Below are positions 29,310 to 37,026 of a DNA stretch of 64,000 nt, piece by piece. Under the pieces are notes generated by a model. That model searched no databases. It worked only from the letters and a program-made list of their open reading frames with translations, and had not been told where the DNA came from. The position numbers and the translations under genes were made by a program. How positions within the stretch are numbered: position 1 is the stretch's first letter; each line of letters opens with the position of its first letter. The DNA lies in assembly GCF_022810405.1 (NCBI RefSeq), contig NZ_JALGQE010000005.1, positions 186,001 to 250,000 on the forward strand, in the 5' to 3' direction. This stretch comes from Rhodococcus sp. ARC_M5. GTDB lineage: Bacteria; Actinomycetota; Actinomycetes; Mycobacteriales; Mycobacteriaceae.

Positions 29310-29768
29310 CTAGCGCTCCTCGATATCGTCGACGCGTATCTCGACCTCTTCGCGGCCGAGGGTGATGCCCAGCAGTTCCCACACGGTCTCGATCGCAATA
29401 CTCGCAAGTCGGTCGCCCGCGGCCTGCAGATCGTCGCCGTAGACCCCGATCACCGCGATGAACAGGCCGATGCAGGCATGGTCGTCGAGGTGGAGATCGA
29501 TCTCGGTCGGCTGTGCGCCGTGCACGCCTGCGAGGGCACGCCGAAGCGTCGTCTTGACGATGTGGTCGCTGATCCTCAGCGAGTCGCCGCTCCCGGCTCC
29601 CGAGCCGGGAGGGAAAGCGCTGTCGATGGGCCAGGTGCGCCGGGTGGTGTTGCGTACTTTCGCGATGATGGACGAACTGATGTCCACCCAGTTCGGTTCT
29701 TGCGGTGCATCCCGAAGTTCGGTGGCAGCACGCGCGAGAACCATATCCGGTTCTACTGGGTTCGCCAT
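29310..29768 (-). CDS. Asp23/Gls24-like protein, partner of the sigma factor
   Basis: A 152-residue soluble protein. Its second half, RISDHIVKTTLRRALAGVHGAQP followed by alternating hydrophobic strands, resembles the Asp23/Gls24 (alkaline-shock) fold. It overlaps the end of the upstream sigma-factor gene by 16 bases, so the two are translated together. Coupling makes a role in the sigma factor's activity or in the same stress response plausible, and it might act as an anti-sigma or envelope-associated factor; this is inference. The plus-strand Asp23 genes lie directly across the divergent promoter region. Confidence 0.65.
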   Translation of the reverse strand: MANPVEPDMVLARAATELRDAPQEPNWVDISSSIIAKVRNTTRRTWPIDSAFPPGSGAGSGDSLRISDHIVKTTLRRALAGVHGAQPTEIDLHLDDHACIGLFIAVIGVYGDDLQAAGDRLASIAIETVWELLGITLGREEVEIRVDDIEER

Positions 29769-30310
29769 GTTGCCAACCTTTCGCTCAATGTTGCTCGTGC
29801 TCTGGTCAATTGCCCGCGCACTGCGCCCGCGGACAACGTCATGATCGCGCCGATCTCGGGGTGGGTCATGCCCTCGACCTCACGGAGAAGCCAGCAGGCC
29901 CGCTGGCGGTACGGCAGTTCGGCCAGCGCGACGCCGAGCTCGGCCATGAAACTGTCGGCCTCGACATCGGCCTCCGGATCGCTGCCTGCGCCGGTGCTCT
30001 TGCGCTCGAACACCCAATCCTCCGCAGGAGGCACGCTACGCCGTCGCCGATGATCGATGACCTTGTGCGAGACGAGCGAGAAGAGCCAGGTCCTCAACGC
30101 CGAGTCACCACGGAAGTTGTCGAGTCCCTTCCATGCCGCGACGAACGCGTCCTGCACCACCTCCTCGGCGGCACCTTGATCGGACAACATGTTGCGCGCA
30201 TACCGGAACATCTCCGGGCCGTATCGCCGGACGATCTCCTCGAACGCATCGGTCTCGCCGAGCGCAGCCGCGCCGACGAGAACGCGGTCCGACGCGTCTA
30301 CCCACTCCAT
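29753..30310 (-). CDS. ECF-type sigma-70 family factor
   Basis: A 185-residue sigma factor. Region 2 is EEIVRRYGPEMFRYARNMLSDQ with VVQDAFVAAWKGLDNFRGDSALRTWLFSLV, and region 4 is LPYRQRACWLLREVEGMTHPEIGAIMTLSAGAVRGQLTRARATL. I prefer ATG 30310 (MEWVDASDRVLVGAAALGET), since this places the protein at usual ECF length; an ATG at 30373 adds 21 residues. It heads a two-gene minus-strand unit and is divergent from seven envelope-stress genes, which it may control together with itself. No anti-sigma factor of a known zinc-binding type is adjacent. Confidence 0.85.
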   Translation of the reverse strand: MEWVDASDRVLVGAAALGETDAFEEIVRRYGPEMFRYARNMLSDQGAAEEVVQDAFVAAWKGLDNFRGDSALRTWLFSLVSHKVIDHRRRRSVPPAEDWVFERKSTGAGSDPEADVEADSFMAELGVALAELPYRQRACWLLREVEGMTHPEIGAIMTLSAGAVRGQLTRARATLSERLATWRTQ

Positions 30311-30482
30311 CGGGCCCCCGTTCACTTCATCGTGGTCATCGATCACGCGAGTCTTTCGATACCGGTTTACCACCGGACGTAATCTATGACGTAGGTCACT
30401 TTACGACGACGTGCGTTTCGACCATCGAGCTACGACCAACTCCTGACACACACTGCACGACACTCAACGAAGAGAGGCATTC

Positions 30483-30974
30483 ATGAGCTCCACGACGGAC
30501 ACCAAGGCAACCGTATCCGCAACAGGCGAAGGCAAGACCGACATCACCACCAAGTCGGATTCTGTGCTCGTCAGCTCGCAGGGCCGCACCACCATTGCCG
30601 ACACCGTCGTCTCCAAGATCGCCGGTATCGCCACCCGTGAGGTTCAGGGAGTACACGCCGTCGGCGGCGGAGCAAGCCGCGCGATCGGTGCCCTCCGCGA
30701 GCGCATCCCCGGTGCCCGCGTCAACCAGTCGCAGGGCGTTTCGGTCGAGGTCGGCGAGCGTCAGGCAGCGGTCGACATCGACATCGTCGCCGATTACGGT
30801 GTCTCGATCGCAGATCTCGCGGCAGGCATCCGTCGCAACGTCATCAACGCCGTCGAGCGCATGACCGGGCTCGAGGTCACCGAGGTCAACATCGTCGTCC
30901 ACGACATCTTCCTCGACGACGGCTCCGAAGACGACGACACCACCACCGAGCCCGCCACCACCCGAGTGCAGTGA
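30483..30974 (+). CDS. Asp23/Gls24 family envelope stress protein
   Basis: A 163-residue member of the Asp23/Gls24 family. A Ser/Thr-rich tail of about 30 residues is followed by the domain core: GRTTIADTVVSKIAGIATREVQGVHAV, AAVDIDIVADYGVSIADLAAGIRRNV and TGLEVTEVNIVVHDIFL. The C-terminus is acidic. In Firmicutes Asp23 is a membrane-tethered shell protein of the cell-wall stress response held by AmaP. GAGAGG lies before the ATG. It is the first of seven overlapping genes. Confidence 0.9.
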   Translation: MSSTTDTKATVSATGEGKTDITTKSDSVLVSSQGRTTIADTVVSKIAGIATREVQGVHAVGGGASRAIGALRERIPGARVNQSQGVSVEVGERQAAVDIDIVADYGVSIADLAAGIRRNVINAVERMTGLEVTEVNIVVHDIFLDDGSEDDDTTTEPATTRVQ

Positions 30975-31261
30975 CCGATCCGCACATGACGGAGCGTGAC
31001 AGGTCCGAGGACATCGCCGACGCCGTTCTGGCGATCGACGGTGTCGTCGGGCTGCACGGCGGCATGTTCGGCGAAGCCGCTACGTACCTACCCGGACGCC
31101 GTATCGCCGGCATCCGAATCGGGGAGGACGGAACCGAGGTTCACGTGACCCTCGAATTCGGGGTTGCGGTCCGTGAGACCGCCGATACCGTCCGTAGCAC
31201 AGTGGCGGCGATGGTCGACGGGCCCGTGCACGTCACCGTCGAGGACATTGTGCGAGTCTGA
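30971..31261 (+). CDS. Small Asp23/Gls24-like protein
   Basis: A 96-residue protein with the Asp23 core pattern in shortened form: AVLAIDGVVGLHGGMFG, a strand RRIAGIRIGEDGTEVHVTLEF, then VAVRETADTVRSTVAAMVDGPVHVTVEDI. GTG 30971 overlaps the upstream stop (GTGA); ATG 30986 is a second option. The strict overlap suggests fixed stoichiometry with the larger Asp23 protein. No membrane segment. Confidence 0.75.
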   Translation: MTDPHMTERDRSEDIADAVLAIDGVVGLHGGMFGEAATYLPGRRIAGIRIGEDGTEVHVTLEFGVAVRETADTVRSTVAAMVDGPVHVTVEDIVRV

Positions 31262-31265
31262 CCAG

Positions 31266-31550
31266 GTGAACGAGCATGCAGCGCACGACCGAGCCGCCGC
31301 CTACAAGGCGGCTCGGCGCGCTGTGGCACGCGAACACCACCCCGACATCGGTGGAGATCCGGCCCGATACATGGCCGAACTCGCCGCCGTCGACCGAAGA
31401 TTCGCGGTGCTGCCCTCGACCCCTGTCAACGCAGCGAGCGCGCCGACGGTGTTCCGCGCGTCCTCGATTCCGTCCCCGTTACGCACTTTTCCCAAGCGGA
31501 TCGCTCGCATCCGCAAACGCGTCACCAGACGCAATTACTTCGAACTCTGA
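31266..31550 (+). CDS. Small J-domain-like protein
   Basis: A 94-residue basic protein. AAYKAARRAVAREHHPDIGGDPARYMAELAAVDRRF (residues about 11-46) has the layout of a shortened J domain: a basic helix, the HPD tripeptide, then a second helix. HPD is the motif by which DnaJ proteins stimulate Hsp70. The C-terminal half is Arg-rich (FPKRIARIRKRVTRRNYFEL) and could bind membrane lipids or nucleic acid. GTG 31266 starts four bases after the preceding stop. A J-like protein inside an Asp23 cluster is unusual; the domain call is by motif and helix pattern only. Confidence 0.55.
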   Translation: MNEHAAHDRAAAYKAARRAVAREHHPDIGGDPARYMAELAAVDRRFAVLPSTPVNAASAPTVFRASSIPSPLRTFPKRIARIRKRVTRRNYFEL

Positions 31551-31565
31551 GTGGAGATCAAGACC

Positions 31566-31745
31566 ATGACCACTGCGACCATCGGTTTGTTCGTGGGACT
31601 TCTGCTGGCCATCGCCGCAGCGGCAGGCGGCTTCACCGGCTTCCTCATCGCCATCGTTCTCGGTGGCCTCGGCTTTTTCGTCGGCCGCTACATCGACGGC
31701 GAGCTGGACCTGAACTCGATCATGCGTGGTCGCGGTCGTGACTGA
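31566..31745 (+). CDS. Small DUF2273-like membrane protein
   Basis: A 59-residue protein with two adjacent hydrophobic segments (IGLFVGLLLAIAAAAGGFTG and FLIAIVLGGLGFFVGRYIDG) and a short charged tail ending RGRGRD. Small two-helix proteins of the DUF2273 type accompany Asp23 genes in Gram-positive bacteria. ATG 31566 has GTGGAG about 10 bases upstream; an in-frame GTG at 31551 is the alternative. It overlaps the next gene's start. Confidence 0.7.
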   Translation: MTTATIGLFVGLLLAIAAAAGGFTGFLIAIVLGGLGFFVGRYIDGELDLNSIMRGRGRD

Positions 31746-32103
31746 CACAGTGACCGACCCCGGCGAACGCGGATCGCTGGAGATCAAGCACAAGGCCGTC
31801 GAGCGGCTCGCCGTCCTCGCTGCTCGCAGCACCGACGCGGTCGCCGGGCCTCAGCCGGGACTACGCGTCCTCGGCGGGCGTGACCTGCCCAAGGCCGACG
31901 TGACGGTCAACGGCTCCCGTGTTCGCGCACAGGTCGCGGTGGCGGTCACGTGGCCCTCGCCGCTGGCGAAGGTGGCAGCCGACGTCCGAGCCGCCGTGGC
32001 ACGGGATCTGTCCGAGCTGGGCATCTACACCGTCGACCGAGTCGACGTCACCGTCCAATGCGTACCCGCCGAGGCCACCCATGAAGAAGGGAGAGTGCAG
32101 TGA
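31738..32103 (+). CDS. Asp23/Gls24-like protein
   Basis: A 121-residue soluble protein with the Asp23-like order: LEIKHKAVERLAVLAARSTDAVAG, a strand pair ADVTVNGSRVRAQVAVAVTW, and LAKVAADVRAAVARDLSELGIYTVDRVDVTVQCV. GTG 31738 overlaps the preceding stop by eight bases; GTG 31726 is also possible. The third Asp23-related protein of the plus-strand unit, so several paralogues may assemble together. Confidence 0.72.
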   Translation: MTDTVTDPGERGSLEIKHKAVERLAVLAARSTDAVAGPQPGLRVLGGRDLPKADVTVNGSRVRAQVAVAVTWPSPLAKVAADVRAAVARDLSELGIYTVDRVDVTVQCVPAEATHEEGRVQ

Positions 32104-32642
32104 TCGAGAAGGCAAGCAAGAAGCCGGTGGCGAACCCCACCGCAGCCGTACCCGCAATCCTGTTCGCACTCGTCCTCATCGGTGCCGGAGTGGTCCTCGG
32201 CCGCGAGGCGCTGCTGAACTGGGGTGCCATCGACGGCCCCGAGTGGGTCGGCCCCGCCGCCACACATCTCGACGGTCTGACTGCTCAGCAGTGGATGCTG
32301 CCCGGAGGTATCGCGGCAGTCGTCGTCGGATTCATCTTGGTGCTGACTGCGATTCGTCCCCGCAGACGCACCCACCGCGCCCTCACCGAGCACGACGTCT
32401 GGCTTCGCAAGGGTGACCTCGCCGCTGTTGCGCGCGCCGTCGCCCTCGACAGTGCCGGAGTCGACTCCGCGACTGCCAAGGCCGGCAACAAGAAGGTCGC
32501 CGTGTCGGTGTCCACCGTGGCCGGCTCCGATACTTCGGAGTTGAAGTCTGCGGTCGTGGCCTCTGTGAACGACGCTCTCCGCCCACTCGCGTCGGCGCCG
32601 AAGGTCCGCGCTCGAGTGCGAACGACAGGACAAGCCTCATGA
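32100..32642 (+). CDS. DUF6286-like two-helix membrane protein
   Basis: A 180-residue protein with two membrane helices (VPAILFALVLIGAGVVLGRE and GGIAAVVVGFILVLTAI) flanking an external loop, then a cytoplasmic domain of about 95 residues (VARAVALDSAGVDSATAK, KVAVSVSTVAGSDTSELK). The layout matches AmaP-like anchors of Asp23 proteins: membrane hairpin plus small alpha/beta domain. GTG 32100 overlaps the upstream stop (GTGA). Family name is from memory of Asp23-neighbourhood proteins. Confidence 0.68.
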   Translation: MIEKASKKPVANPTAAVPAILFALVLIGAGVVLGREALLNWGAIDGPEWVGPAATHLDGLTAQQWMLPGGIAAVVVGFILVLTAIRPRRRTHRALTEHDVWLRKGDLAAVARAVALDSAGVDSATAKAGNKKVAVSVSTVAGSDTSELKSAVVASVNDALRPLASAPKVRARVRTTGQAS

Positions 32643-33217
32643 AGCGCGCAACTGCATCCGTCGACCGCACCAGCACAGCCGTTGTCGGCCTTGCCCTGAT
32701 CGCCCTCGGCGCAGGAGCAGTCGCGTGGGAGCGCGGCGAGTTCCCCGGCCGCGAACGTCTCGACGCTGCGTTCGTCGACACCGCCATCGACGCAGGCTGG
32801 TGGCCCTGGGCTCTCGGAGCAGCCGCCATCGTCCTCGTTCTGCTCGGTCTGTGGTGGCTACTCGCGCACCTGCCGCGCCGCTCGGTCGGCACCGTCGCTT
32901 TCGCGTCCAGTGCGGATGCCGATGTCGACGGCCGGCTCAGTGTCGACCTGGGAACGGCTGCTCGAAGCGCCGCCAAGTCACTGGCCGCGCACGACGGTGT
33001 GGTTTCGGCGACCGGCCGTTCGGTGTCCGACCGCGGGCAGCGAGTGGTCGAGATCACCGCAACCCTCGATCCGACGGTGACGTCCCTGGACAAGGTTGCG
33101 GGTGCGGCAGCACAGACGCGCGACGATGTGGTGACCTCCCTCGACGGAACGCCGGCAGCCGTCCGAATCCTGCTGCAGTGCGGCAAGTCTCGAAAGCAAG
33201 CCGGCCGCGTCAGCTGA
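32639..33217 (+). CDS. AmaP-like membrane protein, end of envelope-stress operon
   Basis: A 192-residue protein with two membrane helices (AVVGLALIALGAGAVAWE and ALGAAAIVLVLLGLWWLLAH) and a C-terminal alpha/beta domain (LSVDLGTAARSAAKSLAAH, VVEITATLDPTVTSLDK). It has the same architecture as the preceding protein, so the two are probably diverged paralogues forming the Asp23 anchor. ATG 32639 overlaps the upstream stop by four bases. It ends three bases before a convergent gene. Confidence 0.7.
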   Translation: MKRATASVDRTSTAVVGLALIALGAGAVAWERGEFPGRERLDAAFVDTAIDAGWWPWALGAAAIVLVLLGLWWLLAHLPRRSVGTVAFASSADADVDGRLSVDLGTAARSAAKSLAAHDGVVSATGRSVSDRGQRVVEITATLDPTVTSLDKVAGAAAQTRDDVVTSLDGTPAAVRILLQCGKSRKQAGRVS

Positions 33218-33220
33218 ACC

Positions 33221-34192
33221 TCAGAGGAACTCGATCTCCCCGATCAACCCGTGATGGTCCGATCCGGGGAGATCGATACGCTCCAGCGAGCGAGCATGAC
33301 CGGTGTTGCTGAGGATGTGATCGATTCCGACGACGGCGGGGGTTCCCTTGTCCGTGGGATACGTGGGGATCAGGCCCTTCCCCAATTGCGCTGCAGCGTC
33401 GGAATATCCGGCATCGAGCAGGTTGCGGAACTTCTTGTGCGAATACGTCGTGTTGAAGTCGCCGCTGACGATCACCGGCCCGCTCCCCGCCGCTACCTCC
33501 AAATCGTGTCGGAGAGTGTCCAATTCGGTGGTCCAGATATCGGCCGGGGTGATGTAGGCGGGACCGGGATGCACGGCCAGTAACGTGACCGGCTCGGAGC
33601 CGGGAACCTCGACCTCGGTGGCGAGATTCACCGGTCCGTAACCGTCGAGTTCGCGATTGCCGGAAATCGGGAAACGGCTGTAGATGCCGGCTCCGCCGCC
33701 GCCGGACACGTGCGGCTGAAGATAGCTGTAGGGGAAGAGTTCTTCCATGCCGGCGTCGCGGAGGCCGACCACCGACGCGTCGGTCAGTTCCTGGATCGTG
33801 ACAACATCGACGGCGCCCTCGCGGGCCTGCCCGACCACGACCGTCGGATCGGCCAGCCCAACCATCAAATTCGCCTGCATCACCCGCAGCCGCGCTCCCT
33901 CGTCGTCCGACGCGTCCTCGGGTGCCGCGTCCGCCACATAGAGCGGTGCGTAGGCCAACGCACCGGCCACCAGCACCAGTGCGGATACTCCCGCCAGAAT
34001 CCAGCGGCGACCGACCAACGCAACGAGGGTGCCGACCACAACGGCGACGAACATCAACGGGACGAACGATGCGAGCGCGATCAGAACGTTGATCCGGGTG
34101 TCGGTGTAGTAGACGACCATCGCCACAACTCCGATGACGATGCCCAGGATGGCGATCGAGCCGGTGAGTATCCGTATCCAGGTTCGCTGCAT
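33221..34192 (-). CDS. Membrane-anchored endonuclease/exonuclease/phosphatase family protein
   Basis: A 323-residue protein with three N-terminal membrane helices (residues about 5-100) and an extracytoplasmic EEP domain: LRVMQANLMVG, VDVVTIQELTD, GAGIYSRFPIS, VTLLAVHPGPAY, VIVSGDFNTTYSHKKF and SDHHGLIGEIEF. These match the metal and catalytic motifs of EEP phosphodiesterases (N, QE, GDFN, SDH). The substrate may be a nucleotide, a phospholipid or a polyphosphate ester outside the membrane. I chose ATG 34192; the frame is open to 34300 but that part is charged and unlike the family. Confidence 0.85.
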   Translation of the reverse strand: MQRTWIRILTGSIAILGIVIGVVAMVVYYTDTRINVLIALASFVPLMFVAVVVGTLVALVGRRWILAGVSALVLVAGALAYAPLYVADAAPEDASDDEGARLRVMQANLMVGLADPTVVVGQAREGAVDVVTIQELTDASVVGLRDAGMEELFPYSYLQPHVSGGGGAGIYSRFPISGNRELDGYGPVNLATEVEVPGSEPVTLLAVHPGPAYITPADIWTTELDTLRHDLEVAAGSGPVIVSGDFNTTYSHKKFRNLLDAGYSDAAAQLGKGLIPTYPTDKGTPAVVGIDHILSNTGHARSLERIDLPGSDHHGLIGEIEFL

Positions 34193-34206
34193 CGGTCCGA
34201 GGGTAG

Positions 34207-35505
34207 CTACGCCCGAACGCCGATGATCACGGCTCTGATGGTTGTCCAGGTCAGCGACAGCAACCCCCGCACCGCGGAGAGCGAGAACGCTGTGGACCAC
34301 ACCGTTCGCGTCGACGGTTCGTCGACCGGCCGTCCCGCGAATCGATCGGCGAGCCAGTCCAATGTCAGCGGCGCACTGAGCGGGTGCAGCGACAGGTGTT
34401 CACTCAGCCGATCCCGCAGATAGGTCACGTGGGCCCCGGCCTCGATGTACCGATCCACCTGCCCGTCCACGTCGTCGACGGCGATGATCTGATCGTGCAC
34501 CGACTGAACAACCAGCAGCGGTGCCGTCGGAGCGGTCCGACCCGGCTGAATGTCCTGGAACACCTGCACGATCTCGGGCAGAGCCAGCAGATCGGCCAAC
34601 GGCACTTCGATGTAGCGATCCAGGTCGTGCTGCGCGAGGCGGGTGACAGCGCGGACGGTGGTCATGTTCTCGACGGAATCGAGAATGCGCATCCCGTCCT
34701 CGTTGACGTACTGGCGGATGACCCGGTCCAGCTCTGGATAGGTGCGCCGCAGACCCGCCACCACCAGTGTCGGCAGCGCCGAATGGAACGTCGCGTTCAG
34801 TCTGGTGAACGCCGAGCCGGGATCTCCGACGGGCGAGCCGAGGGCGGCACCGACCAACTCGATCTCCGGCGCGTATTCCGGTGCCATTTCCGCCGCCCAG
34901 GACGTCGCGAGCCCGCCGCCCGAGTAGCCCCACAGCGCAACCGGCGTGCTCGAATGCAGGTCCAGCGGCTCGAACGACAGCGCCGCACGAACGGCGTCGA
35001 GCGTGCAGAATCCGGGTTCCTGCGGCGAACCCCAGTGACCGTCGGGGCCCTCGTGATCCGGGATGGAGATGGTCCACCCACGGCGTAGGGCATGCAGTAC
35101 CAGCAGGAACTCGAACTGCGGAACTGCACCGAACGCCCGCGAGCCACGCCGAAGCGCGTAGGACGGGAAGCACGAGGACGCGACGCCGTCGATCGCACAC
35201 TGATACGACAGCAGGACCGGCTCGGCGTTGTGTGGGCGCAGCACCGTGGTCACACTGGCCTGCGGAAGACCACCGAGATCAGCGGTGCGATACAGCAGCT
35301 GCCACGCGTCGACCCGCTGGCGGATGCGGCCGAACATGGCGACCTCGACCGGCCGTACCTTGAGAATCGTCCCGGGCAGAGCTGCTTCGTACCCCTCGGG
35401 CGCGGCGTAGAAGGGGTCGTCCTCGGGCCTGGTCGCATCGGTCCGGCTCGGTGCTCGTTCCACCGGCCAGGGCCGTTCGTCCTCCAACGATCTGTCGACG
35501 CTCAT
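34207..35505 (-). CDS. Secretory-lipase family alpha/beta hydrolase
   Basis: A 432-residue lipase of the LIP (Candida lipase A-like) family common in actinomycetes. The nucleophile elbow is VALWGYSGGGLATSWAAE (near residue 192), the acid is probably in LLVVQSVHDQIIAVDDV, and the histidine in DRLSEHLSLHPLSAP. DHEGPDGHWGSPQEPG is the family stretch before the elbow. No signal peptide is visible at the N-terminus, and a hydrophobic C-terminal helix (AFSLSAVRGLLSLTWTTIRAVIIGV) might bind membrane. It may be cotranscribed with the EEP gene 14 bases downstream. Confidence 0.85.
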   Translation of the reverse strand: MSVDRSLEDERPWPVERAPSRTDATRPEDDPFYAAPEGYEAALPGTILKVRPVEVAMFGRIRQRVDAWQLLYRTADLGGLPQASVTTVLRPHNAEPVLLSYQCAIDGVASSCFPSYALRRGSRAFGAVPQFEFLLVLHALRRGWTISIPDHEGPDGHWGSPQEPGFCTLDAVRAALSFEPLDLHSSTPVALWGYSGGGLATSWAAEMAPEYAPEIELVGAALGSPVGDPGSAFTRLNATFHSALPTLVVAGLRRTYPELDRVIRQYVNEDGMRILDSVENMTTVRAVTRLAQHDLDRYIEVPLADLLALPEIVQVFQDIQPGRTAPTAPLLVVQSVHDQIIAVDDVDGQVDRYIEAGAHVTYLRDRLSEHLSLHPLSAPLTLDWLADRFAGRPVDEPSTRTVWSTAFSLSAVRGLLSLTWTTIRAVIIGVRA

Positions 35506-35565
35506 GTCCCACCGCTTCTTGTCCGAGTCTCGCCGTCACACTAACTTGCCCTCGAGGACCCCATT

Positions 35566-36849
35566 TCATGCAGCCTGCCGCCAATTCGTGATCAGGACAT
35601 CGGTCGCGTAGCTGAGGTCGAGACCTTCCCCACCCCAGTTCGGCACGATGGCGTCGGGCGCGATGTCGCCGTACCGTCGCTTGATCTCGTCGGCGTCTCC
35701 GGACACCGCGGGAGCGTGGATGATCTCGGTTCCCGAGGGATGGCGGAACGAAAAGCGTTGATCACCACGGGCTTCGATGAAGAAGTACCCGTCGTGCAAC
35801 GCTCGATGATGCTCGCCGCACAGCAGGACCAGGTTGTCGAGTGACGTCGCACCTCCCCGTGAGCGGTAGGTGACGTGGTGCGCATGCATGAAGCGGGTTC
35901 GGCCGCACCCCGGCACCGCGCAGCATCGGTCTCGAATGATCAACTGACGCATCTGCGTTCGGCTCGGTGCTTTCGCGGTCGAACTCCACCGCACCGTTTT
36001 TCCGAGTCGGCCGTGGCCGACAGTCCGCATGACCGCAGAACACAGCACCTGAGCCAAGGTCTCGTCGTCCAACCCCGGACCGTCGTCGAAATGGGCATGA
36101 TCGCAGCCCGCTACGTCGCTGCCGCCGATGTGCACCAGCACCTCTGCAGCAGGGGAGACAACCGGGGAGTCGACGGCATCACACGCCATCTCGGCCATGG
36201 CAATCATTGCCGGCACCGGGTCGGCGGGAGCAGGAGCTGCACGGTCGGCCCCTACCTCTTCGTCTGTTCGAGTGCGCTCGTACTCCGCTCTGGTCAACGC
36301 AGCCAGGAATCGCTTGCCGTCCTCCGGGCGAAACCGCGCCGTGAGCAGCAAGGAGCCGTCCTCCTCGTCCCAGCGCCACCGCCCGACGCACGGATCGAGG
36401 TCGACGCCGTTGCCCCTGTTCGGACGCATCGCCTTCTTCAGGCCGCGACAGAGCCGTTCGATATGCGCGGCGGGTGCATCCAGCGCTTTCTGCAGCAGCG
36501 ATGCCTCGTTCTCGGCCGTGGCCACCCGGGTCATGGCTCGTACCTTGGAGTACGAGATCGTGCCGCTGAGATACGCCGAGGTGATCAGCGGCAGTTCTCG
36601 CATCGCTTTGGCCACCCGCACCTGCTCACGGGCCGTGTGCAGATCGACTCCCGCACGCCAGGACAACCAATGCGCACAGGACCGCACTTCCCAGGCCGCC
36701 CATCCGCGTCGAGCATCGAACTCACCCACCAGAATCAGATACTGCGCCGACGCCGCAGCGATCTGCCCGGCCAGAGCGCAGATTTCGGTCTCGATTTCTT
36801 TCATCTCGATCCGTCCCGCCTCGGATCGCGCCTCGGTCATGTCGATCAT
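35566..36849 (-). CDS. DUF222/HNH endonuclease family protein (13E12-type)
   Basis: A 427-residue protein with an N-terminal DUF222 domain (residues about 20-290; RGWAAWEVRSCAHWLSWRAG, HTAREQVRVAKAMRELP) and a C-terminal HNH nuclease domain (CCAVPGCGRTRFMHAHHVTY and LDNLVLLCGEHHRALHDG, with two Cys pairs). These occur in many copies in Rhodococcus and Mycobacterium (REP13E12 family) and are thought to be of mobile origin. ATG 36849 follows GGGGG by five bases; ATG 36861 is an alternative. A perfect 28-base palindrome lies 76 bases upstream. Nuclease activity is likely by motif, function unknown. Confidence 0.88.
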   Translation of the reverse strand: MIDMTEARSEAGRIEMKEIETEICALAGQIAAASAQYLILVGEFDARRGWAAWEVRSCAHWLSWRAGVDLHTAREQVRVAKAMRELPLITSAYLSGTISYSKVRAMTRVATAENEASLLQKALDAPAAHIERLCRGLKKAMRPNRGNGVDLDPCVGRWRWDEEDGSLLLTARFRPEDGKRFLAALTRAEYERTRTDEEVGADRAAPAPADPVPAMIAMAEMACDAVDSPVVSPAAEVLVHIGGSDVAGCDHAHFDDGPGLDDETLAQVLCSAVMRTVGHGRLGKTVRWSSTAKAPSRTQMRQLIIRDRCCAVPGCGRTRFMHAHHVTYRSRGGATSLDNLVLLCGEHHRALHDGYFFIEARGDQRFSFRHPSGTEIIHAPAVSGDADEIKRRYGDIAPDAIVPNWGGEGLDLSYATDVLITNWRQAA

Positions 36850-36924
36850 GAACGCCCCCATTCATCGAATGCATGTTCGACGAACAGTAGAACGAGGCAC
36901 CGACAAGATCCTCTCGACGAGGGT

Positions 36925-36952
36925 CCGATACGTCCCCGCGGGGACGTATCGG
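36925..36952. repeat. Perfect 28-base palindrome
   Basis: CCGATACGTCCCCG at 36925-36938 is followed directly by its exact reverse complement. It can form a cruciform or a long hairpin, and lies between the HNH gene (start 36849) and the plus-strand gene at 37027. No U-run follows in either direction, so a simple terminator is not indicated. It may be an operator or a 13E12-related target. Confidence 0.8.
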
Positions 36953-37026
36953 CTTGCTTTCTCGCTGTTCGGCCCGATACTGACACCGGATGCTGGTTCC
37001 GAGCGAGCGAAGGGCGGTAGGCGCAC

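Noticed and set aside
35566..36952. Complete mobile element around the HNH gene
   Set aside because: One perfect palindrome is present but no flanking direct repeats, integrase or transposase could be seen.
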